A stretch of DNA of 14,288 nt from Burkholderiales bacterium. GTDB lineage: Bacteria > Pseudomonadota > Gammaproteobacteria > Burkholderiales > Burkholderiaceae_F. A program made the translations under genes and the position numbers. The stretch is taken from contig JAJTHJ010000243.1 of NCBI GenBank assembly GCA_021298875.1, positions 1 to 14,288 on the forward strand, given 5' to 3'. The notes under the pieces were generated by a model. The model saw only the letters and a list, made by a program, of their open reading frames with translations, was not told the origin of the DNA and did not search any database. Of this stretch, positions 1 through 7,087 are shown in pieces; position 1 is the first letter of the stretch; the number at the start of each line of letters is the position of its first letter.

Positions 1-155
1 AGCACGCGCGGCTCGACCACCAGGGCCGGCTTGGCCGGCGCCGCTTTCTTCGCCGCTTTGGCGGGTGCGGCCGACGGGGTCGCCGCGGTCTGGGCGCCAG
101 CCGTGGCGCCCAGTGCAAGGCCTGCGGCGAGCGCGAGGGTATGGAGCTTCTTCAT
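1..155 (-). CDS. Secreted Ala/Lys/Pro-rich protein, N-terminal part only
   Basis: Only the first 51 codons lie in the window; the gene runs off its left edge. The start is the ATG complementary to 153-155, preceded by an AGGAAG ribosome-binding site 5 nt upstream. Residues 1-22 form a Sec signal peptide (MKK, a hydrophobic Ala/Leu stretch, then a likely AGA|QT cleavage site). A low-complexity Ala/Lys/Pro stretch follows, typical of a flexible linker or cell-wall-associated segment. It is the last visible member of the minus-strand envelope gene series and lies 130 nt after the stop of the preceding gene. The family cannot be recognised from this fragment, so no function is assigned beyond export from the cytoplasm. 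Confidence 0.7.
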   Translation of the reverse strand, partial: MKKLHTLALAAGLALGATAGAQTAATPSAAPAKAAKKAAPAKPALVVEPRV

Positions 156-230
156 GTCCGCTTCCTGGGAACGGGGAAAATTGGCCGCGGCCGGTGCGTC
201 GGGGGCTACGCGCCGGCCGCGTCCGGAAGG

Positions 231-259
231 GGCTGCCCGCGGAATCCCGACGGGCAGCC
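231..259 (-). terminator. Possible stem-loop after the duplicated-module gene
   Basis: GGCTGCCCG (231-239) pairs perfectly with CGGGCAGCC (251-259) around an 11-nt loop. It lies in the 130-nt gap between two minus-strand genes. There is no U-tract on the minus side, so it is at best a weak or Rho-assisted terminator or an mRNA-stabilising hairpin. A second short hairpin (266-271 with 279-284) sits just past the stop codon. Confidence 0.3.
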
Positions 260-285
260 TGAACAAGCGGCTGCGTAGGCCGCTA

Positions 286-867
286 TTACGGTCTTTCGAT
301 GCCGATTGCCAACGCCTCCGTGTAGGTGATCTTCATCTGGTCGCCGACCTTGACTCCGGTCAGCATCGCCTTGTCCTTGAGCTTGACCTCGGTGAAGTGG
401 CCGAGCGGCCCGCGCACCAGCACCGTGCCGCGGGCGGCGTCGATCGACCAGATGTTGGTGACCATCGTGACCCGGCTGGCGGCGGCCATGCCGGGCTTGG
501 CGCCGGGCTTGGCCTTGGCGGCGTCGTCCCACACCGTGGCCGAGCGGATGCCGTCGCCCTTCTGGAAGTCCACCACCAGGGCCTCGAAGTAGCGCACCAC
601 CATTTGGTCGCCGACCTTGACCTGCGGCAGGTTCTTGACACTCTCATCGACCACCACCGAGAACACGTTGCCGGCCGGGCCCTTCAAGGTGACGATGCGG
701 TTTTTCAGGTCGATCGCCTCGACCACCGCGGTCACCCGGACGGCGTCCATCGTGGCTGCGGCATCGATCACCTTGGGCGCGGTGGCGGGCTGTTGCGCCG
801 CTACGGGTAGGCCGAAGGTCAGGCCCAGAGCGGCCGTGGCCGCGGTCAATACGAATGTCTTCTTCAT
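286..867 (-). CDS. Secreted protein with two tandem ~60-residue modules
   Basis: 193 aa. Residues 1-24 are a Sec signal peptide ending near PVAA|QQ. The mature protein contains an internal duplication: residues about 45-103 and 133-192 share the pattern V-T-x-V ... I-D ... V-x-L/V-x-G-P-x-G ... V-K-V-G-D-Q-M ... Y-x-E-A-L. The string VKVGDQM occurs at 83-89 and again at 172-178. The pattern of short beta-strands suggests two small beta-barrel (OB- or SH3-like) domains, but the fold is an inference. An Ala/Lys/Pro/Gly linker (about 115-130) joins the two. The ribosome-binding site GAAGGAAG precedes the ATG. The gene begins 26 nt after the stop of the upstream barrel gene, so co-transcription is likely. 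The biochemical role is unknown; a periplasmic accessory to the sulfatase or barrels is possible. Confidence 0.85.
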   Translation of the reverse strand: MKKTFVLTAATAALGLTFGLPVAAQQPATAPKVIDAAATMDAVRVTAVVEAIDLKNRIVTLKGPAGNVFSVVVDESVKNLPQVKVGDQMVVRYFEALVVDFQKGDGIRSATVWDDAAKAKPGAKPGMAAASRVTMVTNIWSIDAARGTVLVRGPLGHFTEVKLKDKAMLTGVKVGDQMKITYTEALAIGIERP

Positions 868-893
868 CTGCGTGCTTCCTTCAGGTTTGGGGG

Positions 894-1712
894 TTACCAG
901 CTGAACGCCACGCCGATCGCCGGACCGTTGAAGGTGAGCGACTGGATCGGCGAGTCGGATTTGAGGTCGTAGTCGATGTAGCGCCAGGCGGCGAGCAGTT
1001 CGCCCCAGCCGAAGGCGTAACCGATACCGGCCACGGCCTGCCAGGTGAACTGCGAGTTGCCGGTGCCGAGGTCGAGGTAGTAGGGCACGAACCAGCGCCC
1101 CTGCTCACCGAAGCGCGCCCGCCCGCGCACGCCGACCACGCCGTCCCAGTTGGTCGCGCTGATCTCGGTCCGGCCGCTGCGTCCCGGCAGCCCGACGGGG
1201 CCGACGTTGCCGCTGAAGGCCCAATCCAGCGTCTGGTCGAGGTTCGCGACGCGCACGCCGGCCAGCGCGCTGAAGCTGTAGTCGGGCGACTCGATCAGCG
1301 AATACGTGCCGACCAGCGTCACGATGGTGGACTTCACGTCCAGGCTCAGATTGGCCGTCAGATCGGCCGGGATCGCCCGCCCGCCGAGCGAAAAGTCGCG
1401 CGTGGCGCTGCCGTCGCCGCCGACGTCCGAATAAAACACGTCGGCCAGCGCACCCCACTTGCCTTTCTGCGCCTCGAAGGTGCCCATGAAGGCGAACTTG
1501 AGGTTCGACACCAGCGTGCTGGCGTCGACGCCGATGCTCGGGCCAGACGCACCGCTCGGGAACTGCGTGGTGCCGTCCAAGCTTGGAAAGTACCCATACA
1601 GCACGCCGCGGAAACGCCAGTCGTCGGCTTTGTCCTGCGCCTGCGCGGTGGGTGCGGCAAGCGCACTCGCGCCAGCCAGCAGGGCGGCGGCGATGCAGGT
1701 CTGCAATCGCAT
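894..1712 (-). CDS. Outer-membrane beta-barrel protein (hypothetical)
   Basis: 272 aa. A signal peptide covers residues 1-25 (cleavage near AQA|QDK). The rest is rich in alternating hydrophobic/polar strands with aromatic girdles and Gly turns. It ends in Phe-Ser-Trp; a C-terminal aromatic residue is the usual signal for insertion by the BAM complex. The length suits an 8-12-strand barrel. No cysteines or enzyme motifs are visible in the mature part. The start has GAGGAC about 8 nt upstream. The gene follows the neighbouring barrel gene by 23 nt and precedes the duplicated-module gene by 26 nt, so it is part of one transcription unit. A pore or structural role in the outer membrane is inferred; the exact family was not recognised. 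Confidence 0.85.
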   Translation of the reverse strand: MRLQTCIAAALLAGASALAAPTAQAQDKADDWRFRGVLYGYFPSLDGTTQFPSGASGPSIGVDASTLVSNLKFAFMGTFEAQKGKWGALADVFYSDVGGDGSATRDFSLGGRAIPADLTANLSLDVKSTIVTLVGTYSLIESPDYSFSALAGVRVANLDQTLDWAFSGNVGPVGLPGRSGRTEISATNWDGVVGVRGRARFGEQGRWFVPYYLDLGTGNSQFTWQAVAGIGYAFGWGELLAAWRYIDYDLKSDSPIQSLTFNGPAIGVAFSW

Positions 1713-1735
1713 GGCGGTCGGTCCTCGGTGAAGGG

Positions 1736-2563
1736 TTACTTGGGAAACATCAACTGAACTTGCGCGCGCAACTGCCAGTTGGGGCCGTTATCCGGGCGCA
1801 CCACGTTGTAGTAGCCACCCAGTTGCGCGTTCACCGGCAGTTTGCCGAAGTGAAAAATGTGGCCGACGCCCAGGCCCAGCGGCACCGTCCACTGCTGGCC
1901 GCTATCGGCCTTCCAGTCGGCGGTGATGATTGGCACCGTATCGATGTAGGTCCCGCCCGGCAGGTTGTAGTTGACGAACGGCTGGATCAGGAAGTTGTTG
2001 TAGCTGCCGCCGCGCCCGCTGGAGGACAGCGACCACACGTTGTTGACGAGCGCGCCGTAGACCCAGGGGTCGCCCGGCTTCAGGCGCAGCAGCACCGCGG
2101 TCGGGCCCAGGCCCCAGTTCTTGTTGCCGAGATCGTTGGTGTCGGTCGGTGCCTGCACGATGGCGCCGGCACCCCATATCAACCCGTTGGCGCCCGGTTT
2201 GGCCGGCGAGACGAAGCTCGACAACTGCAAATCCCCCAGCCCGAAGCGGCTGCCCTGGCCGGGTACAAACTCCGGCTGCCAGATGAGCGGCAGGATCGTG
2301 CGGGTGATCAGGTTCCAGTCGGGGCTCAGCTCGAACGGGATCACCGGCTGGATGTTCAGGACGTTCTGCGTGCCGTTGAGCGGACCGGTGTTGAAGTTAG
2401 TGTTGTTCTGCAGCGGCAGGCTGACGAGATTGCCGACCGGGTTTTGCGCCAGCTTGGCGAGTTGCTCGGCAGTCAGTTCCGCACGCGCCGGCGCGGACGC
2501 CGCGAGCGCGGCGGCGAGCGCGCCAGCCGCGGCGGCGCGCCGGGCAAGCGTGGTGTGCTTCAT
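1736..2563 (-). CDS. Outer-membrane protein, phenol-MetA-like / 'neuromedin U' type transporter family
   Basis: 275 aa. The signal peptide spans residues 1-28 (RR, then an Ala-rich core, APARA|ELT). The mature N-terminus (LTAEQLAKLAQNPVGNLVSL) followed by an N-x-x-T-N-x-N asparagine-rich segment is characteristic of proteobacterial proteins annotated as 'neuromedin U' or MetA-pathway-of-phenol-degradation outer-membrane proteins. The remaining sequence has regular beta-strands, including the LQPV/IPF, GLGD and GLG repeats of that family. These are thought to be outer-membrane channels for hydrophobic or aromatic compounds, mainly by gene context rather than by biochemistry. An AGGACC ribosome-binding site precedes the ATG. 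It lies 25 nt after the small two-Cys gene. Here it is a good candidate for uptake of the sulfatase substrate or export of its product, which is inference. Confidence 0.85.
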   Translation of the reverse strand: MKHTTLARRAAAAGALAAALAASAPARAELTAEQLAKLAQNPVGNLVSLPLQNNTNFNTGPLNGTQNVLNIQPVIPFELSPDWNLITRTILPLIWQPEFVPGQGSRFGLGDLQLSSFVSPAKPGANGLIWGAGAIVQAPTDTNDLGNKNWGLGPTAVLLRLKPGDPWVYGALVNNVWSLSSSGRGGSYNNFLIQPFVNYNLPGGTYIDTVPIITADWKADSGQQWTVPLGLGVGHIFHFGKLPVNAQLGGYYNVVRPDNGPNWQLRAQVQLMFPK

Positions 2564-2588
2564 CGTCGGGGTCCTGCGCGGCGCTCGC

Positions 2589-2873
2589 TTACGGGATCAT
2601 CCCGCACTCGAACATCTTGTTCATCACCGGGCCGGCAATCTGGTTGAAGAAGTATTGGCGCGCCTGCGGGTCGTTGCGCAGAAAGTCGATCGCGCGCTGC
2701 TCTTCGGCCGACGGCGGCTTGCCTCGGCTCTGCCACAGCTGCTCGCAGGTGGCGCTCTGGTACCTCTGCGTCACTCGACCGGCAATCAAGTCGAGAACCG
2801 GGTACTGCGCGAACGCCACGCCAGCGGCGAGCGACACGGGGATCAGGGCGTAGGGCAACAGACGTTTGTTCAT
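2589..2873 (-). CDS. Small secreted two-cysteine protein (conserved hypothetical)
   Basis: 94 aa. The start is the ATG complementary to 2871-2873, because GAGGAG lies just upstream and the protein then begins with a clean signal peptide (MNKRLLPYAL..., cleavage near AFA|QYP). A start 15 codons earlier would read through the terminator hairpin and spoil the signal peptide. The mature protein is about 72 aa. It has exactly two cysteines, C43 in a TCEQLW motif and C90 in the C-terminal FECGMIP, which could form a disulfide. The central part is amphipathic helix. It looks like a recurring small family near sulfatase genes, from memory only. It sits between the sulfatase and the barrel genes and is probably periplasmic. 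No function is known. Confidence 0.8.
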   Translation of the reverse strand: MNKRLLPYALIPVSLAAGVAFAQYPVLDLIAGRVTQRYQSATCEQLWQSRGKPPSAEEQRAIDFLRNDPQARQYFFNQIAGPVMNKMFECGMIP

Positions 2874-2890
2874 GTAAGGCTCCTCGAAAG

Positions 2891-2916
2891 AAAAATCGCC
2901 CCCGGCGACCGGGGGC
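2891..2916 (-). terminator. Intrinsic terminator/attenuator between sulfatase and small-protein genes
   Basis: On the minus strand an 8-bp GC stem (GCCCCCGG/CCGGGGGC, 2909-2916 with 2898-2905, loop of 3 nt) is followed at once by GATTTTT, a classic rho-independent signal. It lies 28 nt past the sulfatase stop and immediately before the ribosome-binding site of the next gene. Downstream genes would therefore be transcribed only by read-through or from a promoter not recognised here. Confidence 0.75.
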
Positions 2917-2943
2917 ACAGGGTGTGCGTGGCGTTGTGCGCGC

Positions 2944-5487
2944 TCAGTCGGCCACCGCTTTCGTTTGCATCGCGGCGCGCAGTTTCTCGATCTCGGCCGG
3001 CGACAGTTGCGGGCGGTCGATCTTGATCGTCAGCTTGTTGAGCTTCGCGGTCAGCGCGAACGGCGGCCGATAGTCGGAGTCGTTGACGCCGGTCAGCGTG
3101 TCTGAGCCGACGTCGAAGCTCTCGTCCCATTGCAGGATCATCGGCAGCGTGCGCTCCATCTTCTTGGTGGCGACGACCTTGCCGTCCACCTTGAGCGTTC
3201 CCACGCCGGGCCGGCCGATACCGCTGAAGTTGTTGAAGGCGAGCGTGCCGGCGCCCATCCCGTCGTACTTGAAGTCGAATTCGACGACGTGCTTGCCGGG
3301 GGTGAGCGCCTCGGGGCCTTCCCACTTGATCCGCTCCAGATCGACCAGGTTCCACAGCCACACGGGCTTGCCCTTGAGCAGGTAGAAGCCGTAGCCGGCA
3401 AAGCGACCGCCCGAGGTGACGATCATCCCTTCGGCGCCGCCGGGCGGCACCTCGATCTCGGCGGTGAAGGTGTACGACGCGTTCAGGATGAACGGCGAAT
3501 CGCCCTGCGGCAGTCCGACCATCGGCCGCGTGTAGACGAACTCCGTGCGGCCGGCGGTGATGTTGGGCCGCGGGGCCACGATCCGCGCCGCCACCGACGC
3601 ATCGAGCGGGAAGACCTGGTGCTTCTTCGCCTCGGCGACGAACTTCTCGCGCAGCTCGGCGACCTTTTGCGGGTACTTGGCCGCCAGGTCGTCGAACTGA
3701 TTGAACTGCCGCGACAGGTCGTACAGCTGGAACGTCTGCTGGTTCAACGGGTCAGGGTTAGCCGGGCCGAAGGCCTCCCACGGCGCGCGGTTGACCTTGG
3801 TGGAGAGCAGCCAGCCGTCGTCGTACAGCGCCCACTGGCCCATCATCTCGAAGTACTGGGTCTTGTGGCGCGACGGCACTTTGGCGTTGGCGGCGTCGAA
3901 GGTGTAGAGGAAGCTCGTGCCTTCGATCGGCGCCTGCGGGATGCCATCGACCATCTGCGGCGCATTGATGCCAGCGGCTTCGAGGATCGTCGGCACCACG
4001 TCGATCACGTGCACGAACTGCTCGCGCAGTGCGCCTTTGTCCTTGATCTTCGCCGGCCACGACACCACCATGTTCTGGTTGATGCCGCCCAGCCGCGAGG
4101 CGTTCTGCTTGAACCAGTCGAACGGCGTGTCGAACGCCCAGGACCAGCCGGCCGACATGTGGTTGTACGTGTACTCCGTACCCCACACTTCGTAGAACTT
4201 CATCTGCACGTCCACCGGCACCTGCACGCCGTTGAAGAACGCCACCTCGTTGGGCGTGCCGAGCGGCCCACCTTCGGCGCTGGTGCCGTTGTCGCCGTTG
4301 ATGTAAATGATGAGCGTGTTGTCCAGCTTGCTCAGGTCCTGGAAGTGCTGCACCACGCGGCCGATCTCGTAGTCACTGTAGGCCGCATAGGCGGCAAACA
4401 CTTCGACCTGGCGGATGAAGAGTTTTTTCTCGTCGGCCGACAGTTCGTTCCACGGCTTGAGCATCTCCTTCGGCCAGGGCACGAGCTTGGTGTCGGCCGG
4501 GATCACGCCCAGCCGCTTCTGGTTTTCGACGATGCGCTCGCGCAGCTTTTCGTAGCCCTCGTCGAAGAGCTTCATCGACCGGATCTTGTCCACCCATTCC
4601 TTGGTCGGGTGGTGCGGCGCGTGGGTGGCACCCGGCGCGTACTTGATGAAAACGGGCTTGGACGGGTCGATCTGATGCATCCGCGTCATGTAGTCGATCG
4701 CGTCGTCGGCCATCGCGGTGACGAGGTTCCACTTGCCTTCCTGCCCCTTGAACGGATAGATCTGCGTGGTGTTGCGGAACAGGTTCGGCTGCCACTGATT
4801 GGCGTCGCCGCCGATGAAGCCGTAGAAGTACTCGAAGCCCATGCCGATCGGCCATTGGGCGAACGGCCCGACCTGACTCGCCTGGAAGGCCGGCACGTTG
4901 TGGTCCTTGCCGAACCAGGCGGTCGAGTAGCCGTTGTCCTTCAGCAGGCGGCCGATGGTCGCCTTGTCGCGGCTGATGATGCTGTTGTAGCCGGGGAAGC
5001 CCGTGGATTGCTCGGAGATCACGCCGAAGCCCACCGAGTGGTGGTTGCGCCCGGTGATCAGCGCCGCCCGCGTCGGCGACGACAGCGCGGTGGAGAAGAC
5101 GCGGTTGTAGCGCAGCCCTTCCTTGGCGAGGCGGTCCATCGTCGGCGTCGGAATCACGCCGCCGAAGGTGCTCGGCACGCCGAAACCGGCGTCGTCGGTG
5201 ATGATCAACAGCACGTTGGGTGCGCCCGCGGGCGGCGTCACGCGCGGCGGCCACCAGATCTTGGATTGCAGCGCGCCGTCCTTGATGACGCCGCCGAAGG
5301 GCAGATCGGGCGGCGGCAACTGCTCGCCGTTTAACGCGATCGTGGCGCTGGGCGAGCCCGGCACACCGGTGATCGTGCCGATGTTGGTGCGCGCCTCGCG
5401 CGCGCCCATGTCCTGTGCGCAACCGGCCACGCCGATGGCGGTCAGCGCCGATGCGAGGGCGGTCATCGCCCAGCGGGTGTTTTTCAT
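2944..5487 (-). CDS. Lipoprotein arylsulfatase, Ser-type (alkaline phosphatase superfamily)
   Basis: 847 aa; hydrolyses an organic sulfate ester. The start is the ATG complementary to 5485-5487, behind GGGAGAGGA. This gives a lipoprotein signal peptide with lipobox VAGC (Cys23); a GTG/ATG start 5 codons earlier has no such support. The sulfatase domain spans about 88-630. It shows metal ligands D98-D99, active-site motif S136-S-P-T-R140 followed by GRNHH, K194/H196 (GKDH), H289 (ATHA), D399-N400 (GDNG) and K460. The residue to be oxidised to formylglycine is Ser136 (codon TCG), not Cys, so maturation should need a radical SAM anSME, and one is encoded at 7477-8754. A C-terminal beta-sandwich-like region (about 665-830) makes the protein much longer than the ~535-aa Pseudomonas AtsA. 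The cellular site is the periplasm, membrane-anchored. The substrate is unknown. An AraC regulator lies 127 nt upstream on the same strand. Confidence 0.95.
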   Translation of the reverse strand: MKNTRWAMTALASALTAIGVAGCAQDMGAREARTNIGTITGVPGSPSATIALNGEQLPPPDLPFGGVIKDGALQSKIWWPPRVTPPAGAPNVLLIITDDAGFGVPSTFGGVIPTPTMDRLAKEGLRYNRVFSTALSSPTRAALITGRNHHSVGFGVISEQSTGFPGYNSIISRDKATIGRLLKDNGYSTAWFGKDHNVPAFQASQVGPFAQWPIGMGFEYFYGFIGGDANQWQPNLFRNTTQIYPFKGQEGKWNLVTAMADDAIDYMTRMHQIDPSKPVFIKYAPGATHAPHHPTKEWVDKIRSMKLFDEGYEKLRERIVENQKRLGVIPADTKLVPWPKEMLKPWNELSADEKKLFIRQVEVFAAYAAYSDYEIGRVVQHFQDLSKLDNTLIIYINGDNGTSAEGGPLGTPNEVAFFNGVQVPVDVQMKFYEVWGTEYTYNHMSAGWSWAFDTPFDWFKQNASRLGGINQNMVVSWPAKIKDKGALREQFVHVIDVVPTILEAAGINAPQMVDGIPQAPIEGTSFLYTFDAANAKVPSRHKTQYFEMMGQWALYDDGWLLSTKVNRAPWEAFGPANPDPLNQQTFQLYDLSRQFNQFDDLAAKYPQKVAELREKFVAEAKKHQVFPLDASVAARIVAPRPNITAGRTEFVYTRPMVGLPQGDSPFILNASYTFTAEIEVPPGGAEGMIVTSGGRFAGYGFYLLKGKPVWLWNLVDLERIKWEGPEALTPGKHVVEFDFKYDGMGAGTLAFNNFSGIGRPGVGTLKVDGKVVATKKMERTLPMILQWDESFDVGSDTLTGVNDSDYRPPFALTAKLNKLTIKIDRPQLSPAEIEKLRAAMQTKAVAD

Positions 5488-5521
5488 CTTGTCCTCTCCC
5501 AAGGGTCGGTCGGTGCCGGCG

Positions 5522-5561
5522 GCACACTACCCCCTGCGACCGGAATCGCGCGCGCACACTA
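5522..5561 (-). promoter_or_regulatory. Candidate direct-repeat operator upstream of the sulfatase
   Basis: TAGTGTGC occurs twice on the minus strand (5554-5561 and 5522-5529), 32 bp apart, which is about three helical turns. The repeats lie between the AraC-type gene and the sulfatase start. AraC-family activators bind direct repeats on one face of the helix, so this is a plausible target. An 8-mer repeat in a 127-bp gap is only mildly improbable by chance. Confidence 0.3.
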
Positions 5562-5614
5562 GCGCGTGAGTTACGGCGGGCGCTTGACAGAATTGGACGC
5601 GCTACGCGAAAGCG

Positions 5615-6691
5615 TCAATGCTTCGCCAGCCGGTGCCGCCACTCGCTCGGGCTGCGCCCGGCCCAGGCCGCAAACGAGCGCGAAAACGAACTTAACTCCG
5701 AATAGCCGAGCGCCGCGGCGATCGACTCGACCGGCAGGTCGGTCGCGCGCAGCAGCAGGCGCGCCGCCTCGTACTGCACGGTGGACTTCAACTGGCGGAA
5801 ATTGACCCCCTCAGCCGCGAGGCGGCGGTTGAGCGTGCGCGGATGCAGGCCGAGCCGCGCGGCCGCATCCTCGACCGTCACGATGCGCTCGGTGAGCGCC
5901 GTGTGCAGCAGCCGGCGCAAGGTCTCCGGCAACGGCAGATCGGCAAGCGCGAGGAACTGCGTGCGCTGGCGCGCGAACTCCGCGCTCTGCCGTGCCGGCG
6001 CCCCCGGTGGGGGAAAGCGCAGGCAGCGGATGTCGAATGCCACCTCGCTGCGCTCGGCGTTGAAGTACACCGGGCAGCGGAACACTTCGCGGTAGCGCGC
6101 CAGCTGCGCCGGGCGCCGCCGCGCCAGCCGTACCTCGCGCGCGTGCCACTCCGCGCCGCACCACTCGCGCAGCAGACGGTGGGTTACCGCGAGCGCGAGA
6201 TCGACGACGATCTCCACGCCTTCGGCCTCCGGCTCGGCCACGCTGTAGCCGAAACACGCGGAGTCGCCGTCGACCCGCAGGGTCGCCACGCCGCCGCGGT
6301 CGTGCAGATGAAGGGCATCGACGGCGGCCCGCAGCGCGGTGCCCAGGTCAGGGGCTTGCAGTATCAGGTCCGCCAGCGGCCCTAGGATCATCGTGCCGCC
6401 GCGGTCGCCGAGCAGCAGGCCGATGTACGGGCAGCCGCTCTCTCGCGCGACCGCGGCGCACAGCCGCGCCCCGCGCGTGTACGGCATCGGTGTGTTCAGA
6501 TCGGCCAGCAGATCGGCCGGCAGTCCAGCTTCGACGAGAAACGGCTGCGCATCCAGGCCGAAGTCCGCCAGCACCGCCGGCAGCGCGACAAAAACGCCGG
6601 CCCGCACTTCGCCCGGGCCGACACCGCGAAACGGCGGTGCCGACCCGATGCTGGCCGAGGCGGATTCCGCCTCCTTGTCCGACCGCTCCAT
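5615..6691 (-). CDS. AraC-family transcriptional regulator (arabinose_bd/OruR type)
   Basis: 358 aa. The N-terminal region (about 30-215) resembles the arabinose-binding-like effector domain of OruR/ArgR-type AraC regulators: GLDAQPFLVEAGLP, then L-L-G-D-R, GPLADLILQAPDLG. The C-terminal 86 residues carry two helix-turn-helix motifs: VEDAAARLGLHPRTLNRRLA and VESIAAALGYSELSSFSRSF, ending with the typical GRSPSEWR. A strong GGAGGT ribosome-binding site stands 5 nt before the ATG. The gene reads towards the sulfatase from 127 nt upstream, so it is the likely effector-responsive activator of the sulfatase gene set; the effector could be the sulfate ester or its phenolic product (inference). The upstream region contains inverted repeats that may serve autoregulation. 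Confidence 0.93.
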   Translation of the reverse strand: MERSDKEAESASASIGSAPPFRGVGPGEVRAGVFVALPAVLADFGLDAQPFLVEAGLPADLLADLNTPMPYTRGARLCAAVARESGCPYIGLLLGDRGGTMILGPLADLILQAPDLGTALRAAVDALHLHDRGGVATLRVDGDSACFGYSVAEPEAEGVEIVVDLALAVTHRLLREWCGAEWHAREVRLARRRPAQLARYREVFRCPVYFNAERSEVAFDIRCLRFPPPGAPARQSAEFARQRTQFLALADLPLPETLRRLLHTALTERIVTVEDAAARLGLHPRTLNRRLAAEGVNFRQLKSTVQYEAARLLLRATDLPVESIAAALGYSELSSFSRSFAAWAGRSPSEWRHRLAKH

Positions 6692-6738
6692 GGACGACCT
6701 CCACGCCCGCGTAAGCGACGCGAAAGTGTCGCACGCGG

Positions 6739-6780
6739 GCGCGCTTTAGTGCACTTTGCTCGGGCAAGGACAAAGCGCGC
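6739..6780. promoter_or_regulatory. Inverted repeat upstream of the AraC-type gene
   Basis: GCGCGCTTT (6739-6747) is matched exactly by its reverse complement AAAGCGCGC (6772-6780), 24 nt apart. It encloses the 8-bp palindrome AGTGCACT (6748-6755) and a small TTGC/GCAA pair. It lies 48-89 bp upstream of the regulator's start codon, a reasonable place for its promoter or operator. No convincing -10/-35 pair was found. Confidence 0.3.
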
Positions 6781-6815
6781 CACTCCTTGCGCGGGGCTTG
6801 GCGCTCAAGGCGCGT

Positions 6816-6849
6816 CCCTACCCTGCCCCGCTTGCGGGGCAGGGTAGGG
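6816..6849. repeat. Perfect 16-bp hairpin (REP-like palindrome)
   Basis: The 16-nt arm at 6816-6831 (starting CCCTACCCTG) is repeated exactly as its reverse complement at 6834-6849, with only TT between them. No gene overlaps it. It is far longer than needed for a terminator, lacks a U-tract and begins a 290-bp cluster of similar structures, so a REP/MITE-like intergenic repeat is the best reading. Confidence 0.75.
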
Positions 6850-6876
6850 TTGTGGGGACCAAGCGCTCGCCGGTTG

Positions 6877-6898
6877 GCGCGGGCTTACTCGCCCGCGC
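6877..6898. repeat. 8-bp GC stem-loop within the intergenic repeat cluster
   Basis: GCGCGGGC (6877-6884) pairs with GCCCGCGC (6891-6898) around the loop TTACTC. It is the second structure of the non-coding cluster between the AraC-type gene and the antitoxin gene. Confidence 0.5.
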
Positions 6899-6960
6899 GG
6901 CTCGAGGCAAAAAGGTGTCGCGATGATGCGAGGGCGGCGCCGCACGCAGTATATTTGCAG

Positions 6961-7028
6961 CCCCTCCCCTTCAATAGCCTGCCCCGGACTTGATCCGGGG
7001 GGAGGGGTAGGGGTGGGGAGGGGAGGGG
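6961..7028. repeat. Nested hairpin with G-run tract (possible G-quadruplex)
   Basis: An outer stem CCCCTCCCCT (6961-6970) can pair with AGGGGAGGGG (7019-7028). Inside it CCCCGGA (6982-6988) pairs with TCCGGGG (6994-7000), loop CTTGA, a motif common in REP-like elements. From 6997 to 7028 the plus strand carries six runs of at least four G separated by one or two bases, a very strong match to the G-quadruplex pattern. There is no coding potential. Confidence 0.6.
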
Positions 7029-7087
7029 TTGTCGGCCGTATCGGCCCGATAGCGTCGGGTTTGCCCAACCACCCATCCCCCTCCCGG

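Noticed and set aside
3130..5334. 734-codon open frame on the plus strand opposite the sulfatase
   Set aside because: It is the antisense of a clearly recognisable sulfatase. The translation is Arg/His/Val/Asp-rich without any family motif, as expected for the complementary frame of GC-rich DNA.
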